Shown here: one piece after another, positions 55,040 to 64,000 of the stretch
Position numbering within the stretch: position 1 is the stretch's first letter
Layout: each line of letters begins with the position of its first letter
Source of the DNA: Mediterranea massiliensis
GTDB taxonomy: Bacteria > Bacteroidota > Bacteroidia > Bacteroidales > Bacteroidaceae
DNA: 64,000 bases
NCBI GenBank assembly: GCA_015060695.1
Contig: SUYA01000004.1
Span: forward strand, 62,001-126,000
Reading direction: 5' to 3'
Made by a program: the position numbers and the translations under genes
Notes under the pieces: model-generated
Database searches by the model: none
What the model was told of the DNA's origin: nothing
The model's input: only the letters and a program-made list of their open reading frames with translations

Positions 55040-55691
55040 AACGCTTACGATTATTATTTCGATTATTATTTCGGTTATTGTTCCGATTATTATTTCGGTT
55101 ATTATTCCGATTGTTGTTTTGCTGATACGGTTTCTGAGTGGAATTAAGGCGTTTTTGCATCAAGTCAATCAGTTCGGGGGTTAACTGCAGTTTGCCTTCC
55201 GATAGTTCGGCCAAGTCGTCAGCAATCTTTTGGTCCTCTACCACATCCTTGTTCCAAGCCATATAATCTTTCTTCATGTGGTTTCCTATCAAGGCTATCA
55301 GATTGTTTTTCTCGTCACCTTCAGGAAGTTCAATGGCTTTCTTTATCAATACCTCCAGCGTGCGGCCGTAGTGTCGATAACGAATACGGGTATTGGGGTA
55401 GGGAATACAGTCTGGTTTTGTGTCGATTTGTTCTTTTCGAACAATTTCATACGGATAGTCTATGTCCAATTTGAAATCGGACATAATAGCTAAATGATCC
55501 CATAACTTATGTTTGAAGTCGGGAATGTCGCGAAGATGCGGAAACATTCCACCCATGATGCTGACGATGGTATTGGCACATCGTTGTCTTTCTGCACGAT
55601 CTTCAATCGTCAATGCATGGTCAACCATATTCTGAACGCTGCGTCCATATTCTGGCAATGCCATTTTTTTTCTCTGTGTATTATATTGCAT
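55023..55691 (-). CDS. DUF4290 protein with Asn/Arg repeat tail
   Basis: The 222-residue protein matches the DUF4290 pattern common in Bacteroidetes ([15 protein letters not shown] near the N-terminus and [10 protein letters not shown]...H-K-L-W-D-H-L). The last 35 residues contain six tandem Asn-Asn-Asn-Arg units and then K-R-F-D-S-K-K, a disordered basic tail that could bind RNA. The DNA encoding the tail is a 12-nt imperfect tandem repeat. It overlaps rimM by 17 nt and follows tsaB by 33 nt. Function unknown. Confidence 0.85.
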   Translation of the reverse strand: MQYNTQRKKMALPEYGRSVQNMVDHALTIEDRAERQRCANTIVSIMGGMFPHLRDIPDFKHKLWDHLAIMSDFKLDIDYPYEIVRKEQIDTKPDCIPYPNTRIRYRHYGRTLEVLIKKAIELPEGDEKNNLIALIGNHMKKDYMAWNKDVVEDQKIADDLAELSEGKLQLTPELIDLMQKRLNSTQKPYQQNNNRNNNRNNNRNNNRNNNRNNNRKRFDSKK

Positions 55692-55724
55692 GGATGCTTA
55701 TTATTTAATTTCTATTTATAATCT

Positions 55725-56414
55725 TTACAATAATTTCTTTGGTGTACCAGCAATGAACTCTTTCAAGTAGAAAGGTTCGAAATAGGCTACATCCTTAAAG
55801 TCTCCTTCAGCAATGGCTTTTTCGGCTAGCGGAAACATCATGCCGGCCAGTGGATGTATGTTGTCGATGAAGTGTGCATTAGGGTGTGTAATCTTTTCTT
55901 TGCATTTGGCAGCTCCGTTTCCGAAAAAATAGACCGGTTGCTTTTCCAAATATTCAATGTACGAATTTTCATCTACAATATCGGCAGCTATGTCGCGAAT
56001 CGGTTGTAAGGCTCGGTCGTAAATGGCTGCATAAACTTCCATTCGGCGGGCATCGAGCATGGGGCATAATAGAGCGTCTTCGGGTAAATCGTAATAGAGC
56101 AATACCGGAACGCTGAGTACTTTGAGTGTAGGAATAGCTATCAGTTTCAAATCCCGGCCATAACAAAGCCCCTTTGCCATGGAAACACCGATGCGCAGTC
56201 CGGTATAAGAACCGGGACCACAACTGACAGCCACGGCATCTAACGGTATGGCATGGCTATCGGCAAACGATAATGCTTCATCAACAAACAATCCCAATGC
56301 CACATTGTGCGATGGGCCTTTCAAATCTTTTTTCTCAAATACATTCTGTCCGTCTTCGCTAACGGCTACCGAACAGGCAGATGTAGAGGTCTCGATATGT
56401 AGGATACACGACAT
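55725..56414 (-). CDS. tsaB: tRNA t6A modification protein TsaB
   Basis: The 229-residue protein of the ASKHA fold begins I-L-H-I-E-T-S-T-S-A-C-S-V-A-V and contains V-S-C-G-P-G-S-Y-T-G-L-R-I-G-V-S-M-A-K-G. TsaB partners with TsaD and TsaE to make t6A at position 37 of ANN-decoding tRNAs. First gene of the leftward cluster, divergent from yicC. Confidence 0.95.
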   Translation of the reverse strand: MSCILHIETSTSACSVAVSEDGQNVFEKKDLKGPSHNVALGLFVDEALSFADSHAIPLDAVAVSCGPGSYTGLRIGVSMAKGLCYGRDLKLIAIPTLKVLSVPVLLYYDLPEDALLCPMLDARRMEVYAAIYDRALQPIRDIAADIVDENSYIEYLEKQPVYFFGNGAAKCKEKITHPNAHFIDNIHPLAGMMFPLAEKAIAEGDFKDVAYFEPFYLKEFIAGTPKKLL

Positions 56415-56442
56415 GTTTTTCTTCTTTTACTAAATCAGCTGA

Positions 56443-56450
56443 CAAATTTA
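56443..56450 (-). promoter_or_regulatory. -7 box upstream of tsaB
   Basis: Read leftward this is TAAATTTG, 28 nt before the tsaB ATG. It is divergent from the yicC promoter. No -33 TTTG is seen. Confidence 0.45.
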
Positions 56451-56459
56451 CGGGTTTTC

Positions 56460-56490
56460 TTTCAGTAATTAAAATAATCGAGTAATTTTG
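56460..56490 (+). promoter_or_regulatory. Promoter of yicC-gmk-nadD-mfd
   Basis: TTTC (56460-56463, one mismatch), a 19-bp gap and TAATTTTG (56483-56490), 21 nt before the yicC ATG. Confidence 0.6.
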
Positions 56491-56511
56491 CGCAAAACTT
56501 TAATAAGCATT

Positions 56512-57390
56512 ATGATACAATCAATGACGGGTTACGGTAAATCGACCGTTGAACTGCCCGATAAAAAAGTTCATGTAGAAGTAAAGTCACTCAATAGCAA
56601 AGCACTCGATTTATCGACTCGCATAGCCCCTGTTTACCGTGAAAAGGAAATGGAAATCCGCACGGAATTGTCGAAAAAAATAGAGCGTGGTAAGGTCGAT
56701 TTCTCGTTGTGGATAGAGAAAAATGAGGCAGCTCAAATGGCAACCCCCATCAACGAAGCGTTGCTTTTGGCTTACTACGAACGTATTAAATACATTTCAG
56801 AAAATCAGTCCATTCCGCTTCCTTCCGATTGGTTTTCTACTTTGTTGAGAATGCCCGATGTAATGGCAAAAACCGAGGTAGTAGAGTTGACAGATGAAGA
56901 GTGGGAAACAGTGCGTAAGGCAGTCTTGGAGGCTATTGAACAGTTGGTGGATTTTCGTAAACAAGAAGGAACAGCTCTTGAACAGAAGTTTCGTGAAAAG
57001 ATTGACAATATTGCTGCGTTGTTGTCGTCAGTAGAACCTTTTGAAAAAGAGCGCGTAGCTAAAATTAAAGAACGCATTGTTGAGGCATTGCAAAAGACCA
57101 TCAGTGTGGATTACGACAAGAATCGTCTGGAACAAGAACTAATCTATTATATAGAAAAGTTGGATATAAACGAAGAAAAGCAACGTCTAACCAATCATTT
57201 GAAATATTTCATCGACACCCTGGAGAACGGTAGCGGACAAGGAAAGAAACTTGGCTTCATAGCACAGGAAATGGGCCGCGAAATCAATACCCTCGGTAGC
57301 AAATCGAACCATGCCGAGATGCAGAAAATTGTAGTTCAAATGAAAGACGAATTAGAACAAATCAAAGAACAAGTCTTGAATGTAATGTAA
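56512..57390 (+). CDS. yicC: YicC-family endoribonuclease-like protein
   Basis: The 292-residue protein starts M-I-Q-S-M-T-G-Y-G-K-S and has conserved E-V-K-S-L-N-S-K-A-L-D. The C-terminal segment reads D-I-N-E-E-K-Q-R-L-T-N-H-L...G-S-G-Q-G-K-K-L-G-F-I-A-Q-E-M-G-R-E-I-N-T-L-G-S-K, the hallmark of YicC. YicC-type proteins have been linked to RNA degradation. A TTG start at 56488 lies inside the promoter box and is rejected. gmk follows after 17 nt. Confidence 0.93.
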   Translation: MIQSMTGYGKSTVELPDKKVHVEVKSLNSKALDLSTRIAPVYREKEMEIRTELSKKIERGKVDFSLWIEKNEAAQMATPINEALLLAYYERIKYISENQSIPLPSDWFSTLLRMPDVMAKTEVVELTDEEWETVRKAVLEAIEQLVDFRKQEGTALEQKFREKIDNIAALLSSVEPFEKERVAKIKERIVEALQKTISVDYDKNRLEQELIYYIEKLDINEEKQRLTNHLKYFIDTLENGSGQGKKLGFIAQEMGREINTLGSKSNHAEMQKIVVQMKDELEQIKEQVLNVM

Positions 57391-57407
57391 TGTAATATTA
57401 TTTAGGT

Positions 57408-57971
57408 ATGGGAAAACTGATTATATTTTCTGCCCCATCGGGCTCAGGCAAAAGTACCATCATCAACTACCTGTTGACACAAGGGTTGAATTTAGCCTTC
57501 TCCATTTCGGCTACCAGCCGTTTGCCGCGTGGTGCCGAACGTCATGGAGTAGAATATTTCTTTCTTTCGCCCGAAGAGTTTCGTCGGCGCATTGCCAATG
57601 ACGAATTCTTAGAGTATGAAGAGGTCTATCCCGATCGCTTCTATGGCACACTGAAGGCTGAAGTAGAAAAACAGTTGGCAGCCGGTCTTAATGTGGTGTT
57701 CGATGTTGATGTGGTAGGTGGATGTAACATCAAGCATTTCTATGGCGATCGTGCCTTGTCGGTTTTCATTCAGCCTCCCAGCATTGCTGAATTACGCAAA
57801 CGACTCTATGGCCGTGCCACCGATACCCCTGAAGTGATAGAAGGTCGCATTGCCAAGGCTGAATTTGAGTTGGCCTTTGCACCTCGTTTCGATGTGCAGA
57901 TTGTCAACGACGACCTGGAAGTGGCAAAAGCCGAAACCTTGAAGGTGCTGCAAGATTTCCTAAATAAATAA
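57408..57971 (+). CDS. gmk: Guanylate kinase
   Basis: The 187-residue P-loop kinase phosphorylates GMP to GDP. P-loop S-A-P-S-G-S-G-K-S-T is at about 8-17. GMP-binding residues lie in T-S-R-L-P-R-G-A-E-R-H-G-V-E-Y and Y-G-T-L, and V-F-D-V-D-V-V-G-G is present. Second gene of the yicC operon; nadD follows after 39 nt. Confidence 0.96.
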   Translation: MGKLIIFSAPSGSGKSTIINYLLTQGLNLAFSISATSRLPRGAERHGVEYFFLSPEEFRRRIANDEFLEYEEVYPDRFYGTLKAEVEKQLAAGLNVVFDVDVVGGCNIKHFYGDRALSVFIQPPSIAELRKRLYGRATDTPEVIEGRIAKAEFELAFAPRFDVQIVNDDLEVAKAETLKVLQDFLNK

Positions 57972-58010
57972 TAAGTATCGCGCGAGAAGAGCAACGAAGA
58001 AGATATCGTT

Positions 58011-58622
58011 ATGGGAAATGAATTGATACGTACCGGAATATTCAGTGGCTCGTTCAATCCGATACACATCGGTCATTTGGCTCTGGCCAACTATCTGTGT
58101 GAATTTGCCGGATTGGATGAACTATGGTTTCTTGTGAGTCCTTGTAACCCCTTAAAGCAAGGACAGACCTTATTGCCCGACACATTGCGTTTAGAACTTG
58201 TGCAGATGGCCGTAGCCGACTATCCCAAATTCCGTGCTTCCGATTTCGAATTTCATTTGCCGCGTCCCTCCTATACAGTCAACACCCTGCAACGATTGAA
58301 AGAAATCCATCCCTGTCGTGAATTCCATTTGATTATCGGTTCGGACAATTGGCAACTCTTTCCCCGTTGGTATAAGGCCGACACCATTTTGAATGAAAAC
58401 CATTTATTGATATATCCTCGTCCCGGCTACCCCGTCGATGAGGCTACTCTGCCACCTACGGCTCGCTTAGTCGATTCGCCCATTATGGAAATCAGTTCCA
58501 CCTTTATTCGCGAATCCTTGGCACAAGGCAAGGACATCCGTTGTTTCCTGCCGGCTGGCGTTTATAAACGATTATTACAATCCGGAACGTATGACCCTGA
58601 ACGAACTGCAACAGCGCTATAA
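58011..58622 (+). CDS. nadD: Nicotinate-nucleotide adenylyltransferase
   Basis: The 203-residue enzyme forms deamido-NAD from nicotinate mononucleotide and [14 protein letters not shown] (about 11-21) holds the HxGH motif, and [10 protein letters not shown] the second nucleotidyltransferase motif. Its 3' end overlaps mfd by 32 nt, so the two are translationally linked. Confidence 0.95.
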   Translation: MGNELIRTGIFSGSFNPIHIGHLALANYLCEFAGLDELWFLVSPCNPLKQGQTLLPDTLRLELVQMAVADYPKFRASDFEFHLPRPSYTVNTLQRLKEIHPCREFHLIIGSDNWQLFPRWYKADTILNENHLLIYPRPGYPVDEATLPPTARLVDSPIMEISSTFIRESLAQGKDIRCFLPAGVYKRLLQSGTYDPERTATAL

Positions 58623-61600
58623 GGCTCATCCTCATGTAGAGGCTTTAAATCGTGTTCTAAAGAATCCTACCCTTCGCCACCTCTATTGTGGTGGTCTGAC
58701 TACATCGGCAGCCTCTCTTTTGGCCAGTGTACTGGTAGAGCGCGGCCAATCTCCTTTCGTCTTTATTCTTGGCGATTTGGAAGAAGCCGGTTACTTCTAC
58801 CACGACTTAATACAAATACTGGGCGAGAAGAAAGTACTCTTCTTTCCCTCTTCTTTTCGTCGTGCCATCAAGTACGGACAAAAAGATGCTGCCAACGAAA
58901 TATTGCGCACCGAAGTGCTAAGCCGCTTGCAGAAGGAAGAACCCGGCCTCTGTGTAGTGACCTATCCCGACGCACTGGCCGAGAAGGTTGTTTCACGCCG
59001 AGAGTTGAAAGAAAAAACCTTGAAACTGCATCAAGGCGAACGGGTGGATATGCAGTTTGTAGTCGAAGTGTTGCGCAACTACGGTTTCGAGTATGTCGAT
59101 TATGTCTATGAACCCGGCCAATATGCTGTTCGCGGCAGCATCATCGATGTCTTCTCCTTTTCTTCCGAATACCCCTATCGCATCGACTTTTTTGGCGACG
59201 AGGTAGAAAGTCTGCGCACCTTCGAAGTCCAGTCACAACTCTCTAAGGAGAAGCAGAAAGAAGTAGTCATTGTTCCCGATTTAAGTCGTGGTTTGGGCGA
59301 GGCAACTCACAGTAACATGATTTCTTTTCTCGACTTCCTGCCGAGCGATACCATATTGGCTATGCGCGACCTATTTTGGTTGCGCGAACGGATTGATACG
59401 GTTTACGGCGAAGCATTGACCCCCCAAGCCATTGCCGCCCGCGAAGCCGAAGAGAGTAATGTCATCACTTTGGAAGGCAAACTGATAGACGGCGGTGAAT
59501 TTATGATGAAAGCCCTCGACTACCGACGGATGGAATTTGGCAACAAGCCTACCGGTCATCCCGATGCCTCGTTACAGTTCGATACCGCCGTTCAACCCAT
59601 TTTTCATAAGAATTTCGACTTAGTAGCCACCCATTTCAAAGAGTTTCAAGAACAGGGCTACACCATTTATATCTGTAGCGATAGCCGTAAGCAGACCGAA
59701 CGCATCCGTGCCATCTTCGACGACCGTGGCGACGACATCGCCTTTACCTCGGTGGAGCGAACCCTGCACGAAGGCTTTACCGACCATACCTTGCGAATCT
59801 GTCTGTTTACCGACCACCAACTCTTCGACCGTTTCCATAAATACAACCTGAAGAGCGACCGTGCCCGTAGCGGCAAGGTGGCCCTGTCGCTGAAAGAACT
59901 CAACCAGTTTACCCCCGGCGACTATGTGGTACATACCGACCACGGAGTGGGACGTTTCGTGGGGCTGCAGCGCATCCCCAATGGCAACACCACCCAAGAA
60001 GTTATTAAGCTGGTCTATCGTAACGACGACGTAGTGTTTGTTTCCATCCACTCCCTGCACAAAGTGTCGAAGTACAAAGGGAAAGAGGGTGAAGCCTCCT
60101 CTCTTAATAAATTAGGAACGGGCGCATGGGAAAAGTTGAAAGACCGCACCAAGAAGAAGATAAAAGATATTGCCCGTGACTTGATTTTGCTATACTCCAA
60201 GCGCCGCGAGGAGCAAGGATTCCGCTTCAGCCCCGATAGCTTCTTGCAACGAGAGTTAGAGGCCAGCTTCCTTTATGAAGACACCCCCGACCAAAGCAAG
60301 GCAACGGCCGATGTCAAAGCCGATATGGAAAGCGCCCGTCCCATGGATCGTTTGGTGTGTGGCGATGTAGGCTTCGGAAAAACCGAAGTAGCCGTTCGTG
60401 CCGCCTTCAAGGCCGTGACCGACAATAAGCAGGTAGCCGTCTTGGTGCCTACCACCGTCTTGGCCTACCAACACTTTCAAACCTTCAAAGAGCGTCTGAA
60501 GGAATTGCCCTGTCGGGTAGAGTACCTAAGCCGTGCCCGAACGGCAGCACAAGCCAAGACCGTTATCAAAGCATTAGAGAGTGGTGAAGTAAACATCCTC
60601 ATTGGTACCCATCGCATCTTGGGCAAGGACGTCAAGTTCAAAGACCTGGGATTGCTCATCATCGACGAAGAGCAGAAGTTTGGGGTTAGCGTCAAGGAGA
60701 AACTGCGCCAACTCAAGGTCAATGTCGATACCTTGACTATGACAGCCACCCCCATTCCCCGAACCCTGCAATTCTCCCTGATGGGAGCACGCGACCTCAG
60801 TGTTATCCAGACACCGCCGCCCAACCGTTACCCCATTCAGACCGAGGTGCATACCTTCAACCCCGAAGTCATTGTAGATGCCATCAACTTCGAGATGAGT
60901 CGCAACGGGCAAGTGTTCTTTGTAAACAACCGCATCAGTAACCTGCCCGAACTTAAAGCATTAATAGAACGAAACATCCCCGATTGCCGCGTCTGCATCG
61001 GACATGGTCAGATGGAACCCCAAGAGCTGGAGAAAATCATCTTCGACTTTGTCAACTACGACTACGACGTCCTGCTGGCCACCACTATTGTAGAGAGCGG
61101 CATCGACATACCCAATGCCAATACCATCATCATCAATCAGGCACAGAACTTCGGCTTGAGCGACCTGCACCAGATGCGAGGCAGGGTGGGGCGCAGTAAC
61201 AAGAAAGCCTTCTGCTACCTGTTGGCCCCTCCGCTCTCTACGTTGACCCAAGAAGCACGCCGCCGCTTGCAAGCCATCGAGAACTTCAGCGACTTAGGCA
61301 GTGGTATTCACATCGCCATGCAAGACCTCGACATTCGTGGGGCCGGCAATATGTTGGGAGCCGAACAGAGTGGATTCATTGCCGATTTAGGCTATGAGAC
61401 CTATCAGAAAATCCTGGCCGAAGCCGTGCGCGAACTGAAGAACGACGAGTTTTCCGACCTCTATGTCCGTCAAGACCAACAAAGTGCCGACGATAGCGGA
61501 CAAATCAGTGGCGAGCAATTTGTGGATGAATGTCAGGTGGAAAGCGACCTCGAACTGCTGTTGCCGGCCGATTACGTCACCGGCAGTAGCGAACGGATGT

Positions 61601-61980
61601 TGCTATACCGCGAGTTAGACGGGCTGACCTTAGAGAAAGACGTGCAGGCCTTTCGCAGCCAGTTGGAAGACCGCTTCGGTCCCATCCCTCGCGAAACCGA
61701 AGAACTGTTGCGCATAGTCACCCTGCGCCGTTTGGCCGCCCGCTTGGGAGTAGAGAAAGTCTTTCTAAAAGGCGGTCGCATGACACTTTTCTTCGTCAGC
61801 AACCCCGACAGTCCCTACTATCAGTCGGCCGCCTTTGGCAAGATGATAGAGTACATGATGCAGGAAACCCGTCGTTGCGACCTTCGCGAGCAGAACAACC
61901 GTCGCAGCATGCTGGTCAAAGATGTGCGCACCGTAGAAGAGGCCGTCCACGTCCTCTACACCATCCATGCACTCTCTTGA
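58591..61980 (+). CDS. mfd: Transcription-repair coupling factor Mfd
   Basis: The 1129-residue ATPase removes stalled RNA polymerase and recruits UvrA. An N-terminal UvrB-like region (about 1-330) precedes a CarD-like RNA-polymerase-interaction domain ([17 protein letters not shown], about 440-500). The helicase core has G-D-V-G-F-G-K-T-E (Walker A), [12 protein letters not shown] and [10 protein letters not shown]. Then come the RecG-like R-G-R-V-G-R-S segment and a TRCF C-terminal domain. Length is typical. This gene and its upstream neighbours are clearly richer in G+C than most of the window. A short hairpin (61997-62009) with six Ts follows. Confidence 0.97.
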   Translation: MTLNELQQRYKAHPHVEALNRVLKNPTLRHLYCGGLTTSAASLLASVLVERGQSPFVFILGDLEEAGYFYHDLIQILGEKKVLFFPSSFRRAIKYGQKDAANEILRTEVLSRLQKEEPGLCVVTYPDALAEKVVSRRELKEKTLKLHQGERVDMQFVVEVLRNYGFEYVDYVYEPGQYAVRGSIIDVFSFSSEYPYRIDFFGDEVESLRTFEVQSQLSKEKQKEVVIVPDLSRGLGEATHSNMISFLDFLPSDTILAMRDLFWLRERIDTVYGEALTPQAIAAREAEESNVITLEGKLIDGGEFMMKALDYRRMEFGNKPTGHPDASLQFDTAVQPIFHKNFDLVATHFKEFQEQGYTIYICSDSRKQTERIRAIFDDRGDDIAFTSVERTLHEGFTDHTLRICLFTDHQLFDRFHKYNLKSDRARSGKVALSLKELNQFTPGDYVVHTDHGVGRFVGLQRIPNGNTTQEVIKLVYRNDDVVFVSIHSLHKVSKYKGKEGEASSLNKLGTGAWEKLKDRTKKKIKDIARDLILLYSKRREEQGFRFSPDSFLQRELEASFLYEDTPDQSKATADVKADMESARPMDRLVCGDVGFGKTEVAVRAAFKAVTDNKQVAVLVPTTVLAYQHFQTFKERLKELPCRVEYLSRARTAAQAKTVIKALESGEVNILIGTHRILGKDVKFKDLGLLIIDEEQKFGVSVKEKLRQLKVNVDTLTMTATPIPRTLQFSLMGARDLSVIQTPPPNRYPIQTEVHTFNPEVIVDAINFEMSRNGQVFFVNNRISNLPELKALIERNIPDCRVCIGHGQMEPQELEKIIFDFVNYDYDVLLATTIVESGIDIPNANTIIINQAQNFGLSDLHQMRGRVGRSNKKAFCYLLAPPLSTLTQEARRRLQAIENFSDLGSGIHIAMQDLDIRGAGNMLGAEQSGFIADLGYETYQKILAEAVRELKNDEFSDLYVRQDQQSADDSGQISGEQFVDECQVESDLELLLPADYVTGSSERMLLYRELDGLTLEKDVQAFRSQLEDRFGPIPRETEELLRIVTLRRLAARLGVEKVFLKGGRMTLFFVSNPDSPYYQSAAFGKMIEYMMQETRRCDLREQNNRRSMLVKDVRTVEEAVHVLYTIHALS

Positions 61981-61996
61981 AACCGGCTTCATGCAT

Positions 61997-62015
61997 CTTC
62001 TCTCAGAAGTTTTTT
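61997..62015 (+). terminator. Weak terminator after mfd
   Basis: CTTCT (61997-62001) pairs with AGAAG (62005-62009) around a 3-nt loop, followed by TTTTTTC. The stem is short, so the call is tentative. Confidence 0.4.
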
Positions 62016-62370
62016 CGTGATTTTAATGTCACAATGTCACACAACTGTTAAAATAGTGGGTTAGTGGGCTGATTATGAGCGCAGAAAATGTTAAACGAAA
62101 GTGTGACATTAGGTGTGACATTAGCGTGACATTAGTTTTTTAATGTCACACACTCTTTTTGTTATTGCCCGAAAAACGAGATAACTATCTGTTCCATCAG
62201 TATGAAACACTTTGTTTTAAGTGCTTGAAACAGTTTGTTTCGTATGCTGAAACACTCTGTTTCAAGCTGTGAAACACTTTGTTTCTATGGGAGAAACTGA
62301 TAGTTTCGGCGCACAAAACAGACGCAATACAGCCGTTTTGGAGGCTGAAAATGTCAATTTTAACATTTTT
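62016..62370. repeat. Palindrome-array element, family A copy 2
   Basis: Second copy of the family A element (copy 1 at about 1265-1610). The left part has three GTGACATTA direct repeats (62104-62136) and an inverted TAATGTCAC that can form a 9-bp hairpin around 62125-62149. Five palindromes are centred at 62199.5, 62222.5, 62245, 62267 and 62289, the same spacing as in copy 1. The 33-nt tail at 62299-62331 is identical to 1539-1571. It fills most of the 579-bp gap between mfd and the DUF1848 gene. Confidence 0.85.
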
Positions 62371-62517
62371 AACCGTTTAAACCGGTGAAATGTGGCTTCA
62401 TGGCAACTGGTGTAAATTTTATTTTGCAAATTTATAATTATTACTTTTAATGTTTATAAGGCCTGTATTTGAAAATAACGAGTATATTTGTTGGATTCTT
62501 TTTTTATTCTATTTAGT

Positions 62518-62550
62518 TTTGTACCATAATTTACAGATAAGATAAATTTG
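62518..62550 (+). promoter_or_regulatory. Promoter of the DUF1848 gene pair
   Basis: TTTG (62518-62521), a 21-bp gap and TAAATTTG (62543-62550): full consensus. The -7 box ends 9 nt before the ATG at 62560. Confidence 0.75.
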
Positions 62551-62559
62551 TTCTTTTGT

Positions 62560-63627
62560 ATGGCAAAATGGGATAAAATAGAACGATTAACCGATGATGG
62601 AAAATTAGTTTCGATGCAAGCTCCTTTAATTATTTCTGCTAGCCGAAGTACTGATATACCTGCATTTTATGCAGATTGGTTTTTTCATAGGTTACAGAAA
62701 GGCTATTCTGCATGGAAGAATCCGTTCAATGGAGTGAAGTCATACGTTTCTTATGAAAATATTCGTTTTATAGTGTTTTGGTCAAAGAATCCACGTCCTT
62801 TATTGCCGTATCTATCTTTTTTAAAAGAAAGAAATATTAAATGTTATATTCAATATACACTGAATGATTATGAACAAGAGGGATTAGAAAAAGTTCCTTC
62901 TCTTTCATATCGCATTGAGACTTTCAAGTTACTTGTAGAACAGCTTGGAAAAGGTGCAGTGATTTGGCGGTTTGATCCCATGATATTAACAGATAATATA
63001 TCTGTAGATGAATTACTATGTAAAGTGCAGAATATTGGCGATCAATTGAAAGATGATACTGAAAAAATGGTTTTTAGCTATGCCGACATAGGTATGTATA
63101 AGAAAGTTAAACATAATCTTGAAGTTAGTGGTATTTCTTATACTGAATGGGAAATAGAGCAAATGAAAGAGTTTGCATATAAACTTTCTGCTATGAATCG
63201 TGAACGTGGTTGGAACTTCGAACTTGCTACATGTGGAGAGAAAATAGATATAACAGAGTATGGAATTCATCATAATCGATGTATCGATGGCGATCTCATT
63301 ACGCGGCTTGCATGGAACGACAAGGATTTGATGGATTTTATGAAAGTAAAGATTGAGACGATTCCTGCTCCGACTTTGTTTGGAAAGCCTGAATTGCCAG
63401 AAGGTGCAATATCTTTGCCTAATCATCATTTCTTTATTAGTACACATAAAAAAGACATAGGACAGCGTAAGTTTTGCGAATGTATGGCTTCTAAAGATAT
63501 AGGAGAATATAATACATGTCCTCACCTATGTGAATACTGCTATGCCAATACAACCAAACGGTTAGCTTATGAAAACTGGCAGTATCATCAAGGAAATAAA
63601 TTTGGAGATACCATAACAGGGAAATAG
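62560..63627 (+). CDS. DUF1848-family protein with C-terminal Cys cluster
   Basis: The 355-residue protein matches the DUF1848 pattern: I-I-S-A-S-R-S-T-D-I-P-A-F-Y at the N-terminus, N-I-R-F-I-V-F-W-S-K-N-P-R-P, V-I-W-R-F-D-P-M. The C-terminal cysteine cluster F-C-E-C-M-A-S-K-D-I-G (Cys-x-Cys) is followed by T-C-P-H-L-C-E-Y-C-Y-A-N-T. The cluster looks like an iron-sulfur or zinc site; the barrel-like body with this ligand set recalls radical-SAM-related folds, but activity is unknown. The upstream TTG at 62548 lies in the promoter, so ATG 62560 is used. Strongly AT-rich. It is followed after 3 nt by a methyltransferase gene. Confidence 0.82.
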   Translation: MAKWDKIERLTDDGKLVSMQAPLIISASRSTDIPAFYADWFFHRLQKGYSAWKNPFNGVKSYVSYENIRFIVFWSKNPRPLLPYLSFLKERNIKCYIQYTLNDYEQEGLEKVPSLSYRIETFKLLVEQLGKGAVIWRFDPMILTDNISVDELLCKVQNIGDQLKDDTEKMVFSYADIGMYKKVKHNLEVSGISYTEWEIEQMKEFAYKLSAMNRERGWNFELATCGEKIDITEYGIHHNRCIDGDLITRLAWNDKDLMDFMKVKIETIPAPTLFGKPELPEGAISLPNHHFFISTHKKDIGQRKFCECMASKDIGEYNTCPHLCEYCYANTTKRLAYENWQYHQGNKFGDTITGK

Positions 63628-63630
63628 AGT

Positions 63631-64000
63631 ATGTCATATGCAGAAGATATACTACAATGTGATAGAATTGATGACATTATTGACTATTGTCACAATGCTT
63701 TGCCTAAAGAATATAGGGGAAAACCATGGACACATCCAGAACTGAATCATGGTAAAGATAGGTTGAATAGCGATGTAGCACTAAATTGTTATGTGTCAGC
63801 ATATGGAGATATGCATGTAGCAAAGTGTCGAGTTGCAATGATGAATTTTCCTTTTAATAATATTCGAGGAAGTATAGAAATAGTTGACTGGGGGTGTGGT
63901 CAAGGTATAGGCTCTGCTACTATAATTGAGATTTTAAGGCAGCATAATCTGTTTCAATGGATTAGAAAAGTCACACTTATTGAGCCTTCTCGTGGTGCTA
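63631..64000 (+). CDS. SAM-dependent methyltransferase-like protein, 5' part
   Basis: The frame starts ATG-TCA-TAT (M-S-Y-A-E-D-I-L) and stays open to the window end, 123 codons. Residues about 89-100 read I-V-D-W-G-C-G-Q-G-I-G-S, a class I methyltransferase motif I (D-x-G-x-G-x-G). The later T-L-I-E-P-S fits the acidic residue of motif II. It begins 3 nt after the DUF1848 stop, so the two are co-transcribed. Substrate cannot be judged from this fragment. Confidence 0.7.
   Translation, partial: MSYAEDILQCDRIDDIIDYCHNALPKEYRGKPWTHPELNHGKDRLNSDVALNCYVSAYGDMHVAKCRVAMMNFPFNNIRGSIEIVDWGCGQGIGSATIIEILRQHNLFQWIRKVTLIEPSRGA

Noticed and set aside
55044-55115. Tandem 12-nt repeat as a non-coding satellite
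   Set aside because: It is in frame and encodes the Asn-Asn-Asn-Arg tail of DUF4290, so it is coding sequence.
60477-60824. Antisense ORFs within mfd (also 59620-60060 and 61572-61802)
   Set aside because: They lie wholly opposite conserved Mfd motifs and arise from its G+C-rich codon use.

Overview
The window looks like chromosome from a Bacteroidales bacterium, most likely Bacteroidaceae. Most transcription units begin with the Bacteroidetes promoter pattern TTTG-N19-21-TAnnTTTG, Shine-Dalgarno sequences are weak, and the gene content is typical: class III fructose bisphosphatase, DUF4290, SPOR and OmpA lipoproteins, beta-propeller lipoproteins, and a Bacteroidales-1 RNA downstream of rplT. 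The species cannot be fixed from sequence reading alone.

Layout. 0-9 kb is sugar metabolism: the 3' part of a GH51 arabinofuranosidase, two tandem beta-propeller lipoproteins, a leftward galM-MFS transporter-galK operon and divergent manA. 9.5-14 kb holds envelope genes: a SPOR lipoprotein, a beta-barrel protein, a His-tailed lipoprotein and OmpA. 13.8-20.7 kb is housekeeping: ruvX, def, a TPR protein, thrS, infC-rpmI-rplT, then Bacteroidales-1 RNA. 20.7-31.5 kb carries mltG, tRNA-Thr, a multi-SLBB export protein, dnaJ/grpE, an ABC-F ATPase with one degenerate ATP site, an LRR protein and tex. 31.5-36 kb has a small His-rich protein with a TonB receptor, tmk, a Crp-type regulator and a Ser-Glu-Lys tRNA cluster. 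36-45 kb has an AspT-like transporter, class III fbp, an acyl-CoA synthetase, a LytS/LytTR-type two-component pair, a candidate small RNA and an OmpA lipoprotein. 45-51 kb is a leftward polyamine ABC operon (potABCD) with a MATE gene. 51-56.4 kb is a leftward tsaB-DUF4290-rimM-M23-dxr-rseP cluster, and 56.5-62 kb a rightward yicC-gmk-nadD-mfd operon. The window ends in an AT-rich DUF1848 gene followed by a truncated methyltransferase gene.

The most unusual structure is intergenic. Two unrelated families of roughly 350-bp elements, each present twice (A: about 1265-1610 and 62016-62370; B: about 9085-9430 and 39985-40340), contain an array of short palindromes whose centres repeat every 22 bp (22-23 bp in A). 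Family A has five TGTTTC/GAAACA palindromes and family B has four ACTACCTATAGGTAGT palindromes. The pitch, unit number and flanking segments are conserved between copies while the bases between the arms vary. I do not recognise either family.

Other points to follow up are a candidate 110-nt small RNA at 44.2 kb, mosaic lipoprotein duplicates, several near-leaderless transcripts, a possible metal-uptake pair at 31.6 kb, and the cysteine-cluster DUF1848/methyltransferase pair at the right edge.
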